DNA of 45,169 bases from Bacillus massilioanorexius (GTDB lineage: Bacteria; Bacillota; Bacilli; Bacillales; DSM-1321). Where the stretch lies: positions 1 to 45,169 of the forward strand of contig NZ_CABKRX010000115.1 in the NCBI RefSeq assembly GCF_902374955.1. The letters are read 5' to 3'. A model generated the notes under the pieces. That model was not told the origin of the DNA. It ran no database searches and saw only the letters and a program-made list of their open reading frames with translations. Of this stretch, positions 34,093 to 43,072 are shown piece after piece; the first letter of the stretch is position 1, and each line of letters opens with the position of its first letter. The translations under genes and the position numbers were made by a program.

Positions 34093-35685
34093 ATGATTGT
34101 ACCATTAGTTGTAACAGACTTTTTGGACAGAGCGGTTAAACTTTTTGGGGAAAAAGTAGCCATTTATTCAGAAGACAGAGCCTTTACTTATAATGAACTG
34201 AATAACCGTATTAACAAGTTATCACATGGTTTAAAGCAGTTAGGTGTTGAAAAAGGGGATCGAGTTGCTTATTTAGCACCGAATACTATTGAAATGTTAG
34301 AAGGATTTTATGGGGTATTTCAGCTAGGAGCAATAATGGTGCCATTAAATACTCGTTTAAAGCCGGATGATTATTTGTTTATTCTTAATCACAGTGAATC
34401 AAAAGTGTTATTAGTTGATCAAGATTTATATCCATTAATAGTACCGATAAAAGATAAGTTAGAAACGATTGAGCATATTGTTGTGCATTATAAAGATACT
34501 GAAACAAATGAGCTTGATTACGATCAATGGATTGAAGGCTTAACTGGTGAAAGCTTTAATCGGGCAGAAGTTGATGAAAATGATGTTTGTTCATTATTAT
34601 ATACGAGTGGTACAACAGGAAATCCAAAAGGAGTTATGCTAACGCATCGTAATAATTATTTGCATGCTTTTAGTACAATGCATCATTTAAGAGTGAGCGA
34701 TAGAGATACATATCTTCATATTTTACCAATGTTCCATGTTAATGGGTGGGGAGCACCGTTTTATTACACGTTAAATGGAGCCACTCAGATTTTCTTGAAG
34801 AAAGCAACACCTGAAGCAATATTTAAAATGATTGCAAAGCATAAAGTATCTATTATGCATATGGCACCGACTGTATTAAATGGTTTATTACAATACTATG
34901 AAGCTGAAATTCCAGTTATTGAACAAGACATACGTGTTGTCTTAGCCGGTTCAGCACCACCGCCTGCATTTGTGACAAGAGTAGAGAGGGAACTTGGTTG
35001 GGAATTTATTCAAGTGTATGGAATGACAGAATCAGCTCCATTAAGTCTTGCATCAACGGTACGCTCACATTTATCACATTTACCTATTAGTGATCTATAT
35101 AAAATGAAAGCGAAAGCAGGACATCCTATGTGTGGAAGTGATGTACGAGTCATTAATGAACAAGGTGAAGAAGTGGAGAAAGATGGTAAACAAATAGGAG
35201 AAGTTGTAGTGAGAAGTCATGGTGTCATGAAAGGCTACTGGAAAAATGAAGAAGCAACTTTAGCAACGATTCAAAATGGCTGGTTGCATACGGGAGATAT
35301 GGGGACAGTCGATGAGTATGGAAATATCGATATCGTTGATCGTAAAAAGGACGTTATTATTTCAGGAGGAGAAAATATATCTTCCATTGAGGTTGAAGGA
35401 AATTTATATGATCACCCTGATGTATTAGAAGCAGCTGTAATAGCCGTTCCTCATGAAAAGTGGGGAGAGACACCTCATGCTTATGTTGTACTGAGACCAA
35501 ATCAAACGGTGACTGAAGCTGACTTAATTGCATTTTCAAGAAATTCGTTAGCACATTTTAAAGCGATTACAAGCGTAACATTTGTGGACGAGCTACCTAA
35601 AACAGCATCTGGAAAAATTCAAAAAGTACAATTGCGTAATACGTATTGGGAAGAGCATGGTAAAACAGGTAGATTCGTAAACTAA
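34093..35685 (+). CDS. Fatty-acid--CoA ligase (ANL superfamily)
   Basis: This 530-residue acyl-activating enzyme makes acyl-AMP then acyl-CoA. LLYTSGTTGNPKGVMLTHRN is the P-loop-like motif near 178-197. VYGMTESAPLSLAS lies near 318-331. GWLHTGDMGTVDEYGNIDIVDRKKD is the hinge region, and the catalytic Lys is in LPKTASGKIQK. Residues around HVNGWG replace the HVFC of LcfB, so the acyl pocket differs. The sequence resembles the medium/long-chain and methylmercaptopropionate-CoA ligase subgroup; the real substrate is open. ATG 34093 follows GGTGGGGG; the frame extends upstream without support. It lies at the yisI/yisJ position of B. subtilis but is unrelated to those genes. Confidence 0.88.
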   Translation: MIVPLVVTDFLDRAVKLFGEKVAIYSEDRAFTYNELNNRINKLSHGLKQLGVEKGDRVAYLAPNTIEMLEGFYGVFQLGAIMVPLNTRLKPDDYLFILNHSESKVLLVDQDLYPLIVPIKDKLETIEHIVVHYKDTETNELDYDQWIEGLTGESFNRAEVDENDVCSLLYTSGTTGNPKGVMLTHRNNYLHAFSTMHHLRVSDRDTYLHILPMFHVNGWGAPFYYTLNGATQIFLKKATPEAIFKMIAKHKVSIMHMAPTVLNGLLQYYEAEIPVIEQDIRVVLAGSAPPPAFVTRVERELGWEFIQVYGMTESAPLSLASTVRSHLSHLPISDLYKMKAKAGHPMCGSDVRVINEQGEEVEKDGKQIGEVVVRSHGVMKGYWKNEEATLATIQNGWLHTGDMGTVDEYGNIDIVDRKKDVIISGGENISSIEVEGNLYDHPDVLEAAVIAVPHEKWGETPHAYVVLRPNQTVTEADLIAFSRNSLAHFKAITSVTFVDELPKTASGKIQKVQLRNTYWEEHGKTGRFVN

Positions 35686-35701
35686 TAGTATATCTATTGG
35701 A

Positions 35702-35742
35702 AAGAGAGTGTCTTATATCGCAGGATATAACCTCTCTTTTTT
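35702..35742 (+). terminator. Terminator after the acyl-CoA ligase
   Basis: AGAGAG and TCTCT close an outer stem, with TTATATC-GCA-GGATATAA inside, followed by TTTTTTTATAC. It lies about 17 bases after the stop. Confidence 0.85.
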
Positions 35743-35833
35743 TATACTTACTGAAAATAACTAGTTAAAAATTATTAATTTTCTAACATTTCGAGTTATA
35801 ATTGGATAAAGAATAGTAGAATGGAGGAGAGAA

Positions 35834-37021
35834 GTGAAAAATTCGATGATGCCCATAAAGGAAAATGACCGAATTGTTTCATTAGATATATTAAGAGGAA
35901 TGGCTATTCTAGGGATTTTCTTAGTGAACATGCCTTCGTTTTTTAGTCCGATACTATATTTAAATCCTAAAACATATTGGACTAATACAAGTGACACTGT
36001 TTTATATGCGATTGTTGATATTTTTGCACAGGCAAGTTTTTATCCATTATTTGCTTTTTTATTTGGTTATGGAGCTATGATGATGGCAGAAAGGGCCGCT
36101 TTGAAAAATCGATCATTTCCTCTAAATTTCACAAGAAGATTATGGTTCTTATTATTGTTTGGATTAATTCATGCTTTTTTTGTATGGCATGGGGATATTT
36201 TAATTACATATGCAATTACTGGACTAGGGTTGTTACTTTTTTATAAACGTAAAGGAAAAACACTAATTATAACAGGTCTATTACTATATGTGATTCCGTT
36301 TACCTTATTGGTTTTGTCTTCACTATTATTGGACCAGGAAGAATTAATGAGCATCTTATATAATCCAGAAGCTGTAATACAGTCTGTACATGTGTATAGT
36401 GAGGGCAGTTTTATGGAAGTAATGAAGCAACGTTCTACAGATTGGTTATTTGCGAACGATCCAACTGCTATATGGCTATTACTAATAAATATATTGCCCT
36501 TAATGTTGATTGGAGCAGGATTCGCTAAATTAAAATGGCTTACAAATATTAAACAATATAAAAAACTTTTAATGTGGTTAATGGTTATTAGTTTTGTAGG
36601 TGGAATGCTTCTAAAAATTCAACCCTATATAAATGGATTTAGCTATACGAACATGCTATCACAAGATCAATTTGGTGGACCGTTATTGGCTTTGTTTTAT
36701 ATAACGAGTGTAGCCTTATTATTGGAAAGAAAGAGAGTTAGTCGTTTTATGAAGCCGCTTGCTAATGTCGGTAGAATGTCCATTAGTAATTATCTATTTC
36801 AATCTCTATTATGCACCACTCTTTTTTATTCTTATGGTTTTGGACTTTATGGAAAGATTTCTTACACTTTAGGGTTTTGTTTAGTCATTGTTATTTATGC
36901 AATGCAAATACTCATAAGCAAATGGTGGATGAAGCGATTTAATTATGGGCCAATTGAATATTTATGGCGCTTTGGTACATATGGACAAAAGCCTGTTTTT
37001 AAAAGAGTTAGAAGTAGATAG
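35834..37021 (+). CDS. DUF418-domain membrane protein
   Basis: This 395-residue membrane protein has about 8-10 segments. The N-terminus DRIVSLDILRGMAILGIFLVN is the conserved start of the family that includes YeiB, YxaH and YrkO. The C-terminal DUF418 domain follows (GRMSISNYLFQSLLC, then GFGLYGKISYTLG, and RFNYGPIEYLWRFGTYG). The N-terminal half resembles acyltransferase-3/heparan N-acetyltransferase-like membrane proteins, so transfer of an acyl group is conceivable, but no function is established. The start is GTG 35834 with GGAGGAGAG upstream. It is flanked by a terminator and by a MITE copy, so it is probably monocistronic. Confidence 0.85.
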   Translation: MKNSMMPIKENDRIVSLDILRGMAILGIFLVNMPSFFSPILYLNPKTYWTNTSDTVLYAIVDIFAQASFYPLFAFLFGYGAMMMAERAALKNRSFPLNFTRRLWFLLLFGLIHAFFVWHGDILITYAITGLGLLLFYKRKGKTLIITGLLLYVIPFTLLVLSSLLLDQEELMSILYNPEAVIQSVHVYSEGSFMEVMKQRSTDWLFANDPTAIWLLLINILPLMLIGAGFAKLKWLTNIKQYKKLLMWLMVISFVGGMLLKIQPYINGFSYTNMLSQDQFGGPLLALFYITSVALLLERKRVSRFMKPLANVGRMSISNYLFQSLLCTTLFYSYGFGLYGKISYTLGFCLVIVIYAMQILISKWWMKRFNYGPIEYLWRFGTYGQKPVFKRVRSR

Positions 37022-37041
37022 ATTTTATTATTTTTCTAAGT

Positions 37042-37244
37042 GGCTGTTTTCTAATAGATTGTTGCTTATCAATACGTTTAATGGGTGAATAAAATCAATG
37101 GATAACAGGACGGTTGATTGGAGCGAAAGGTGAGACCACACAGGCAGTATGTGGTGTGTAGAATCACCGTGCGTCCCTTGGAAAGAGCAGAATTCAGCCT
37201 ATACTCATTCTTTGTTAATAGGCAATGAATTTTCGAAAACAGTC
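37042..37244 (+). repeat. MITE-like dispersed repeat, copy C (most complete)
   Basis: A 203-base element. The left end GGCTGTTTTCTAATAGATTG and the complement of the right end (GACTGTTTTCGAAAATTCATTG) form terminal inverted repeats, followed by TTGCTTATCAATACGTTTAA. The core shows GGACGGTTGATTGGAGCGAAAGG, GTGAGACCACACAGG, AATCACCGTGCGTCCCTTGGAAAG and AATAGGCAATG. There is no open frame. It ends 25 bases before the yisK ATG and so occupies its promoter region. Confidence 0.8.
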
Positions 37245-37269
37245 TTCTAAATAGAAAGGAAGATTAAGA

Positions 37270-38178
37270 ATGAAATTTGCAACTGTAGAATGGAAGAATG
37301 GAAATATTATTGTTTTAGAAAATTCCAAAAATGGAATGTTATTAGATGTGATAAGAGCCGCTAATGTATTTTATAAGTATAATCATACTCTTCCAGAAAC
37401 AATGCAAGAAATAATTGAAGGTGGAGAAGAAATTATTTCTTGTATTAAAGAGGTGGAGAAATGGGCAGAATCAGAATCTGTTGAAGAATCCTTTTGGTTG
37501 GATAAAGAACAGGTGATTTGGAAAGCTCCAATCCCTCGACCATTGAAGAATATATTTTGTGTAGGAAAAAACTATGCTGATCACGCTATTGAGATGGGAA
37601 GTATAGCGGATATTCCTAATGATGTTATGCTTTTTACAAAGACACCAACAACTGTAATAGGTCATAATGCAGTAATCCCTAGTCATGCTGATATTACAGA
37701 ACAAATGGATTATGAGGGAGAGTTAGCCGTTGTAATTGGTAAAAAAGGAAAAGCTATTAAAAAAGAGCAAGCAAATGAATATATATTTGGTTATACAATC
37801 ATTAATGATGTCACTGCGAGAGATATCCAAGCCCGTCATAAGCAATTCTTTTTAGGTAAAAGCTTAGATGGAACCTGCCCAATGGGGCCATATATTGTTC
37901 ACAAGTCACAGATTTCTGAACCAGTTGAATTACAGGTGAAGACTGTGGTAAATGGTGAGCTCAGACAAGATGGGAACACAAAACAATTTATATTTTCAAT
38001 CCCTGAGATTATAGAAGTTATTTCAAAAGGGATGACTTTAGAGCCAGGTGATATTATTGCAACAGGAACACCAGCTGGGGTCGGAAAAGGATTCAATCCG
38101 TCAAAGTTTTTGCGAGCAGGCGATGTTATTGAAATTACAATTGAACAAATCGGTACTCTTTGTAACAAAATAGACTAA
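37270..38178 (+). CDS. yisK: YisK, fumarylacetoacetate-hydrolase-family protein
   Basis: This 302-residue protein has an FAH fold in its C-terminal two thirds. NIFCVGKNYADHAIEMG opens the domain; the metal ligands sit in QMDYEGELAVVIGKKGK (Glu-x-Glu) and NDVTARDIQ (Asp). FLGKSLDGTCPMGP and GDIIATGTPAGVGKG close the site. B. subtilis YisK has oxaloacetate decarboxylase activity and interacts with the cell-shape protein Mbl. Residues 1-90 are the YisK-specific N-terminal domain. GAAAGGAAG precedes the ATG. yisL follows 98 bases on. Confidence 0.9.
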   Translation: MKFATVEWKNGNIIVLENSKNGMLLDVIRAANVFYKYNHTLPETMQEIIEGGEEIISCIKEVEKWAESESVEESFWLDKEQVIWKAPIPRPLKNIFCVGKNYADHAIEMGSIADIPNDVMLFTKTPTTVIGHNAVIPSHADITEQMDYEGELAVVIGKKGKAIKKEQANEYIFGYTIINDVTARDIQARHKQFFLGKSLDGTCPMGPYIVHKSQISEPVELQVKTVVNGELRQDGNTKQFIFSIPEIIEVISKGMTLEPGDIIATGTPAGVGKGFNPSKFLRAGDVIEITIEQIGTLCNKID

Positions 38179-38276
38179 TATTTTACAATATATAGATAGT
38201 GATAAGCTAATTAATAGGAATAGAATATTGCTTATGTTATGATGTAGACGAATATTTGTAGAGAGGAGAATTTCTC

Positions 38277-38633
38277 ATGACTCATATGCATATAACAACT
38301 TGGGTAATAGCTGTTATTTTATTAATAGTAGCTTCGAATTTACTGAAAAAAGGCGATCAAAAAGCGTATAAAATGACACATATGACATTAAGACTAGTTT
38401 ACTTATTAATAATATTGACTGGTGGTCTCATATTAATGCAGTTAAGCAATATTAATGGTGAGTATATTGGTAAAGCTGTTTTAGGAATCGTAGTGATTGC
38501 CTTAATGGAACTAGTACTAGTTAACATGAAAAAAGGTAAAAGTGTTAAAGGTTTAACAGTTGCATTTGTTATTGTATTTGTTTTAACAGTTGCAATGGGA
38601 CTTCAATTACCATTAGGATTGAACTTGTTCTAA
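38277..38633 (+). CDS. yisL: YisL, UPF0344 membrane protein
   Basis: This 118-residue protein has four membrane segments (about residues 6-22, 38-58, 66-84 and 92-112). The N-terminus MTHMHITTWVIAVILLI and the HMTLRLVYLLIILTGG segment match the YisL/UPF0344 family. There is no known function and no catalytic motif. GAGAGGAGAATTTCTC precedes the ATG. It lies next to yisK as in B. subtilis. Confidence 0.9.
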   Translation: MTHMHITTWVIAVILLIVASNLLKKGDQKAYKMTHMTLRLVYLLIILTGGLILMQLSNINGEYIGKAVLGIVVIALMELVLVNMKKGKSVKGLTVAFVIVFVLTVAMGLQLPLGLNLF

Positions 38634-38753
38634 TAGAAAAGAAAAATAAGCTAATTGTTAAGTGTCGCCGGCTTTTACATAGGAAATGGTGTTTTAGCCA
38701 GTGTTCATTATGAAAAAATGCCTATGTTTTTATTACAATTTTACAAACTTTCA

Positions 38754-38787
38754 GGAAAAAACCACTAAAAAATTAGTGGTTTTTTCC
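38754..38787. terminator. Perfect palindromic terminator after yisL
   Basis: GGAAAAAACCACTAA and TTAGTGGTTTTTTCC are perfect 15-base arms around AAAA, followed by TATTTTTTC. It separates yisL from the cyclic-di-GMP gene. Confidence 0.9.
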
Positions 38788-38866
38788 TATTTTTTCACAT
38801 ATTACAATTTATTTATGATATTTTAAGAGATGACAAGCGTAGAATTTTTTTGAGTGGTGATAATCA

Positions 38867-41785
38867 TTGGCTAAATCTCTAAATTATCTTTATACAGATG
38901 TAGAAAGTTTGAAGCAATTTATTGTACGAGAAGAACTTTCGGAATATCCCAATCTTTTGGTTCAAATCTTTTCAGGGATAAGAGATCAGAAGCTATTGTC
39001 TACCCTATTAGTAAATTTAAAAGAGAATCTTCCTCTTGGTGTCATAATCGGGTGTACGGCTAATGGAGAATTAGCTGATGGTCAAATGTACGAGAAGGAA
39101 ATTGTAATATCTTTTACAATTTTTGAAAATACGGAAATAAAACAGAGAGCTTATAGAAGTAAAGATTTTTTAAACAGTGAAGAATTAGGAAATAGATTAA
39201 TTAGCCATTTAGGAAGAAATGATGCTAAGGTCATATTTCTTTTGTCGGCCGGCTTAGAACAAAGATTGTCGCAGGTCATGAATGGGATAGTAGAACATGG
39301 GCACGATATTGTTATTACTGGTGGTATTGCAAGTCCTATTGATAATCAAAAACCAATGGTTTTCACGGAGAATGAAATGATTGAGGATGGTGTTGTAGCA
39401 GCCGTATTATCAAACAACGACTTAATCGTATCGACATATGACGATCAGAAATGGGCTTCAATAGGGAAAATGTTTTCTATAACATGTGCAAATAAGAATA
39501 TTGTATATACTATCAATGATAAAAAACCTATACATATTTTCGAGAACTATTTAGGGAAGTATTTCACTGAATCTATTAAGAATCACAGTTTAGAATTCCC
39601 ATTGATTATTGTTAGAAATGGCAAAGAACGGATTGTTTACATTCATAAGCTTCTATCAAATGGCGCAGTTGAACTAAGTGAAAAAGTCTTTGAAGGGGAT
39701 TCGCTTGCATTTGCTTATGTAAAGCTAGATGAATCTATACAGCAATCTAAGAAGATGATGAAAAAAATGTTGAAAACGCCAATTGAGACCATATTTATTT
39801 ATCAAGATCTTTCGAAAAAGCACTTATTAAAGAGCTTTGCACAAGAAGAATTACGATTATTATCTAATATAGCAAATCACAGTGGTTTTTTATCTAATAA
39901 TTTATTTTTTAATAGTATTTCCAAAGATTACCCAAATGCTTTTAAAATAGCTTCAATGATTTCTATGTCTGAAAATACCGTTGTTCATGAACGTAAAGTG
40001 AATACATTACGTTATAACATGACCGCTGAAATGAGAGCTTTTATGGTTCTGTCCCAATTAATGAAGGAAACGACCAAGGAAATAAAATTTCTACAGAAGG
40101 AATTGGTGAATTCAGATCAGTATTTTACTTCCTTTTTTGAATATAATACAGATTTCGTCTATTTAGCAGACGTTAAAGGAAAGATAACAAGAGTTAATAA
40201 AAGTTTTATGGAACTAACTTCGGATGCTCAAACAAATATTATGGGGCGGTCTGTGTTAGATATTCTCAAGATAGAAGATATATCGAAAGCAAGAATGTAT
40301 TTCAGGAGAGCTGTGAAAGGAAAGTATCAGCAGTATAAGATTGATATACAATCGAATAGCGGTGAAATACAATATTTTCAGATTAAGAATATACCTATTA
40401 TCATAAATAATGAGGTAGTGGCTGTTTATGGAATAGGTCGTAATATAAGTGATCAAAAACGAATTGAGGATCAACTAGTCGAACTTTCTTATTACGATGC
40501 ACAAACAGGCTTACCTAATCGATCAAGATTCACAGAATTATTAAAAGAACATTTGAGCCGTTCACACAAGAAAAAAAGAGAATTAGCTGTTGTTTTTATT
40601 GACGTGGACCGTTTTAAAATGATTAATGATAGCTTAGGACATGAAGCTGGAGATGAAATTTTAAGAGAACTGGCTAAAAGAATAAAAAATAACGCTCCTT
40701 TAGGTACATATGTGGGAAGATTTGCTGGTGATAAATTCGCCTTAATCATAACGAAAAACGTGTGTGTAGAACAAATTCAGAAGATTGTTACAAACATAAA
40801 ATCCACATTAGAAAAAACGCTTGTTTACAAAAATCAAGAATTTTACATCACTTCAAGTTCAGGTGTTTCTATGTTTCCTGAAGATGGAACAGATTCAGAA
40901 AGATTATTAAAAAATGCAGATCTTGCAATGAATCGTGCCAAGTCTCAGGGAGGAAATCAAATAAAGTTCTTTTGTAATGAAATGAATAATGAAGCTATAC
41001 AAAGATTAGAGCTAGAAAGCAGCCTGCGAAAGGCGATGCATAATCAAGAATTTTATTTATGCTATCAACCATTAGTTGATTTGAAATCTGGTGAAGTATA
41101 CGGAAGTGAATCATTAATTCGATGGCAGCATCCAACCAAAGGGCTAATTTCACCTGGAGAGTTTATCCCCTTAGCAGAAGAAACGGGGCTTATTGAAGAA
41201 ATTGGTACATGGGTGTTATATACAGCTTGTAGGCAAAATAAAGAGTGGCAAGAGCAGGGCTTGGGGGATTTAGTCATTTCGGTAAACGTATCGGCCCATC
41301 AATTTCAACAGCCATCTTTTTTAGAAAAAGTAACAAATGCATTAAATGAAACAGGATTGGAAGCAAAATATCTACACTTAGAATTAACAGAAAGCGTTAT
41401 GATTAGCGATTTAAGTTATAGTATTTCAATAATCGATGAATTGCATCTTCTAGGTGTTAAAGTATCTATTGATGATTTTGGTACAGGATACTCTTCATTA
41501 AGCTATTTGAAAAGTATGCCCATTGATTATTTGAAAATTGACCGCTCTTTTATTAATAACTTAAAGGAAAACACGTCTGAGATTGCAATCGTTAAAGCAA
41601 TTATTATGATGGGATATGGTCTATCAATGAAAGTTATAGCAGAAGGTGTAGAAACGGAAGAGCAAATTGAATTATTAAAAGAAATGGATTGCCATTATGC
41701 TCAAGGATTTTATATTAATAAACCACTAACAATTGAAGCTTTTGAAAGAAGGCTTTTAGATCAAAAGATTGTAAATGAACAATGA
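38867..41785 (+). CDS. FIST-PAS-GGDEF-EAL cyclic-di-GMP signalling protein
   Basis: This 972-residue cytoplasmic protein has no membrane segment. Residues about 25-375 form FIST N- and C-domains (GVIIGCTANGELADGQ, then ITGGIAS), thought to sense small ligands. A short helical linker leads to a PAS domain (about 418-530). The GGDEF domain (about 535-700) keeps FIDVDRFKMINDSLGHEAGD, but its signature is AGDKF (620-624) and it lacks an RxxD I-site, so cyclase activity is doubtful. The EAL domain (about 712-965) reads ESL (748-750) and keeps the metal and catalytic set: Asn807, Glu839, DDFGTG (869-874), Lys890, Glu926 and Gln946. It is therefore probably a phosphodiesterase lowering c-di-GMP. The start is TTG 38867 after GAGTGGTGATAA. 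Confidence 0.88.
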   Translation: MAKSLNYLYTDVESLKQFIVREELSEYPNLLVQIFSGIRDQKLLSTLLVNLKENLPLGVIIGCTANGELADGQMYEKEIVISFTIFENTEIKQRAYRSKDFLNSEELGNRLISHLGRNDAKVIFLLSAGLEQRLSQVMNGIVEHGHDIVITGGIASPIDNQKPMVFTENEMIEDGVVAAVLSNNDLIVSTYDDQKWASIGKMFSITCANKNIVYTINDKKPIHIFENYLGKYFTESIKNHSLEFPLIIVRNGKERIVYIHKLLSNGAVELSEKVFEGDSLAFAYVKLDESIQQSKKMMKKMLKTPIETIFIYQDLSKKHLLKSFAQEELRLLSNIANHSGFLSNNLFFNSISKDYPNAFKIASMISMSENTVVHERKVNTLRYNMTAEMRAFMVLSQLMKETTKEIKFLQKELVNSDQYFTSFFEYNTDFVYLADVKGKITRVNKSFMELTSDAQTNIMGRSVLDILKIEDISKARMYFRRAVKGKYQQYKIDIQSNSGEIQYFQIKNIPIIINNEVVAVYGIGRNISDQKRIEDQLVELSYYDAQTGLPNRSRFTELLKEHLSRSHKKKRELAVVFIDVDRFKMINDSLGHEAGDEILRELAKRIKNNAPLGTYVGRFAGDKFALIITKNVCVEQIQKIVTNIKSTLEKTLVYKNQEFYITSSSGVSMFPEDGTDSERLLKNADLAMNRAKSQGGNQIKFFCNEMNNEAIQRLELESSLRKAMHNQEFYLCYQPLVDLKSGEVYGSESLIRWQHPTKGLISPGEFIPLAEETGLIEEIGTWVLYTACRQNKEWQEQGLGDLVISVNVSAHQFQQPSFLEKVTNALNETGLEAKYLHLELTESVMISDLSYSISIIDELHLLGVKVSIDDFGTGYSSLSYLKSMPIDYLKIDRSFINNLKENTSEIAIVKAIIMMGYGLSMKVIAEGVETEEQIELLKEMDCHYAQGFYINKPLTIEAFERRLLDQKIVNEQ

Positions 41786-41900
41786 TCGACTACGTATAAA
41801 GAGAAGGGAGTCCAAATAAATGATGGACACCTTTTTAAATTCCATATTACTCTTAATATCAAGCAAAGAGCACAAAACGTAAAGAAGTAGACAATATAAA

Positions 41901-41949
41901 GATAAGGCCTCTGAAAAGTGATAAAAATCCCTTTTCATACAGCCTTATC
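41901..41949. terminator. Long palindromic terminator after the FIST-EAL gene
   Basis: GATAAGGC and GCCTTATC close the base, with TGAAAAG-GAT inside pairing to ATC-CTTTTCA around AAAA. TTTTATTTAG follows. It belongs to the same palindrome group as 16291 and 18541. Confidence 0.8.
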
Positions 41950-41959
41950 TTTTATTTAG

Positions 41960-42140
41960 TCTTTTTTCTAAAAGTTTTTTGTTTTCAAAGTTAAGAAAAT
42001 GGTTGGTTGAAAGTGTGTGTAAGGTGGGAGACTCCTACTGAAGCAGCTGAACAAGATGAGTCTCCACAGGGCTTTGTGACAGGGAGGCTTACCGGACGTC
42101 CATTGGAATGCGAGCATCCTGGAGTGTCATTTCATTTATA
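41960..42140 (+). repeat. MITE-like dispersed repeat, copy E
   Basis: The left end GTCTTTTTTCTAAAAG and TTTTCAAAG align with the family terminal repeat. The core is the best kept in the window: GGTTGGTTGAAAGTG, GGTGGGAGACTCCTACTG, GAGTCTCCACAGGGC, GGGAGGCTTACCGGACGTCC and ATTGGAATGCGAGCATCCTG. The right terminal repeat is unclear. An accidental open frame (42007-42198) runs through it. It fills the gap between the FIST-EAL gene and yisN. Confidence 0.75.
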
Positions 42141-42180
42141 CACACTACTCGTTAAATCCAATAATAAAAGGACCTTTATA

Positions 42181-42750
42181 TTAGGAAATAGGATTTAATT
42201 TTTCAATGACAATCCGTTTTCCTGTGTTTTGAGTAAATTCAAAACGATCATGTTCTTTCTTAGAATATACAAAATGATGTTGAACAGAACAAACACATAT
42301 CCCATTGTCAAAGGTAAAAAAATTGACGCCGCTACAATTCTTTTTGTCACGTAAAAAGGCAAGCTGATTGTAGCCATAAATACAATCGTAAATAGAGAAT
42401 GAAAGCGAATTTAATGTCATAATAAATTGGAAGAAAGAATCATCATTTAGCTCTTCTAATAATCGCTCAAATGCATATTGTAAGTTTTTTTTAATTCTCA
42501 CAGGTTCTTGGTGGATTAAGAAGATGGACTCTTTTTTTATTGTAACCGTACCAGTGTCGGATAAAAATCCTTTTCTCCACCTATTTCCTCGATAAATTTC
42601 TATTTCACTATTCACATACTCTTCTAATGGATATGCTTCATCATTTTCATCATTAAAGAATACCCATTGATCATTAATATATTCAACAATACCTGATGTA
42701 AAAGCTCTAGATTGGTGTCTAATTAATTCAGTTCTTTGCTGATTATTCAT
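42181..42750 (-). CDS. yisN: YisN-like protein (DUF2777)
   Basis: This 189-residue soluble protein is without catalytic motifs. It has a beta-rich first half (SGIVEYINDQWVFFNDENDE, then EIEIYRGNRWRKGFL) and a helical stretch around residues 85-120. It ends in a Cys-containing block, with NCSGVNFFTFDNGICVCSV carrying three cysteines. Its place directly before divergent asnO, and its general pattern, match YisN of B. subtilis. I recognise the family less surely than its neighbours. GGAGGG before the ATG supports the start. No function is known to me. Confidence 0.65.
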   Translation of the reverse strand: MNNQQRTELIRHQSRAFTSGIVEYINDQWVFFNDENDEAYPLEEYVNSEIEIYRGNRWRKGFLSDTGTVTIKKESIFLIHQEPVRIKKNLQYAFERLLEELNDDSFFQFIMTLNSLSFSIYDCIYGYNQLAFLRDKKNCSGVNFFTFDNGICVCSVQHHFVYSKKEHDRFEFTQNTGKRIVIEKLNPIS

Positions 42751-43072
42751 TTTATACCCTCCGGATGCAAAAATATCATGCTCTCATAGATAAACAACTA
42801 TTTATTTTAGTTTTTAAGTATGATAAAGGCTTTCAGCGTTGGCCTACAATGTGAAAATGTAATCGCTAAGATTGGATTATTTTCTATTGTAATGAATGTA
42901 AAAAATTTCAAATGGGACATTAACACATCTTTCCCTTTTGCATAGGCTATTACACGTAATAAGAATATAAAGCTCGAAAAAATTTTAGCTGAAATCGTGC
43001 AGCACAACATCGGTGAACATATATGTGAACCAGTGATAGGTAACAGATACAACTTTGGAAAGGGTGATTGTT
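42751..43072. other. Divergent promoter region of yisN and asnO
   Basis: A 322-base AT-rich region with no gene. GGTGAACATATATGTGAACC (about 43011-43030) contains a repeated GTGAAC around an alternating AT centre and lies 43-62 bases before asnO; it might be a binding site. I could not fix a sigma-E or sigma-A promoter with confidence. Confidence 0.4.

Noticed and set aside
42007..42198. 63-codon open frame between the FIST-EAL gene and yisN
   Set aside because: It lies entirely in MITE copy E and its sequence follows the repeat core; it overlaps the end of yisN.
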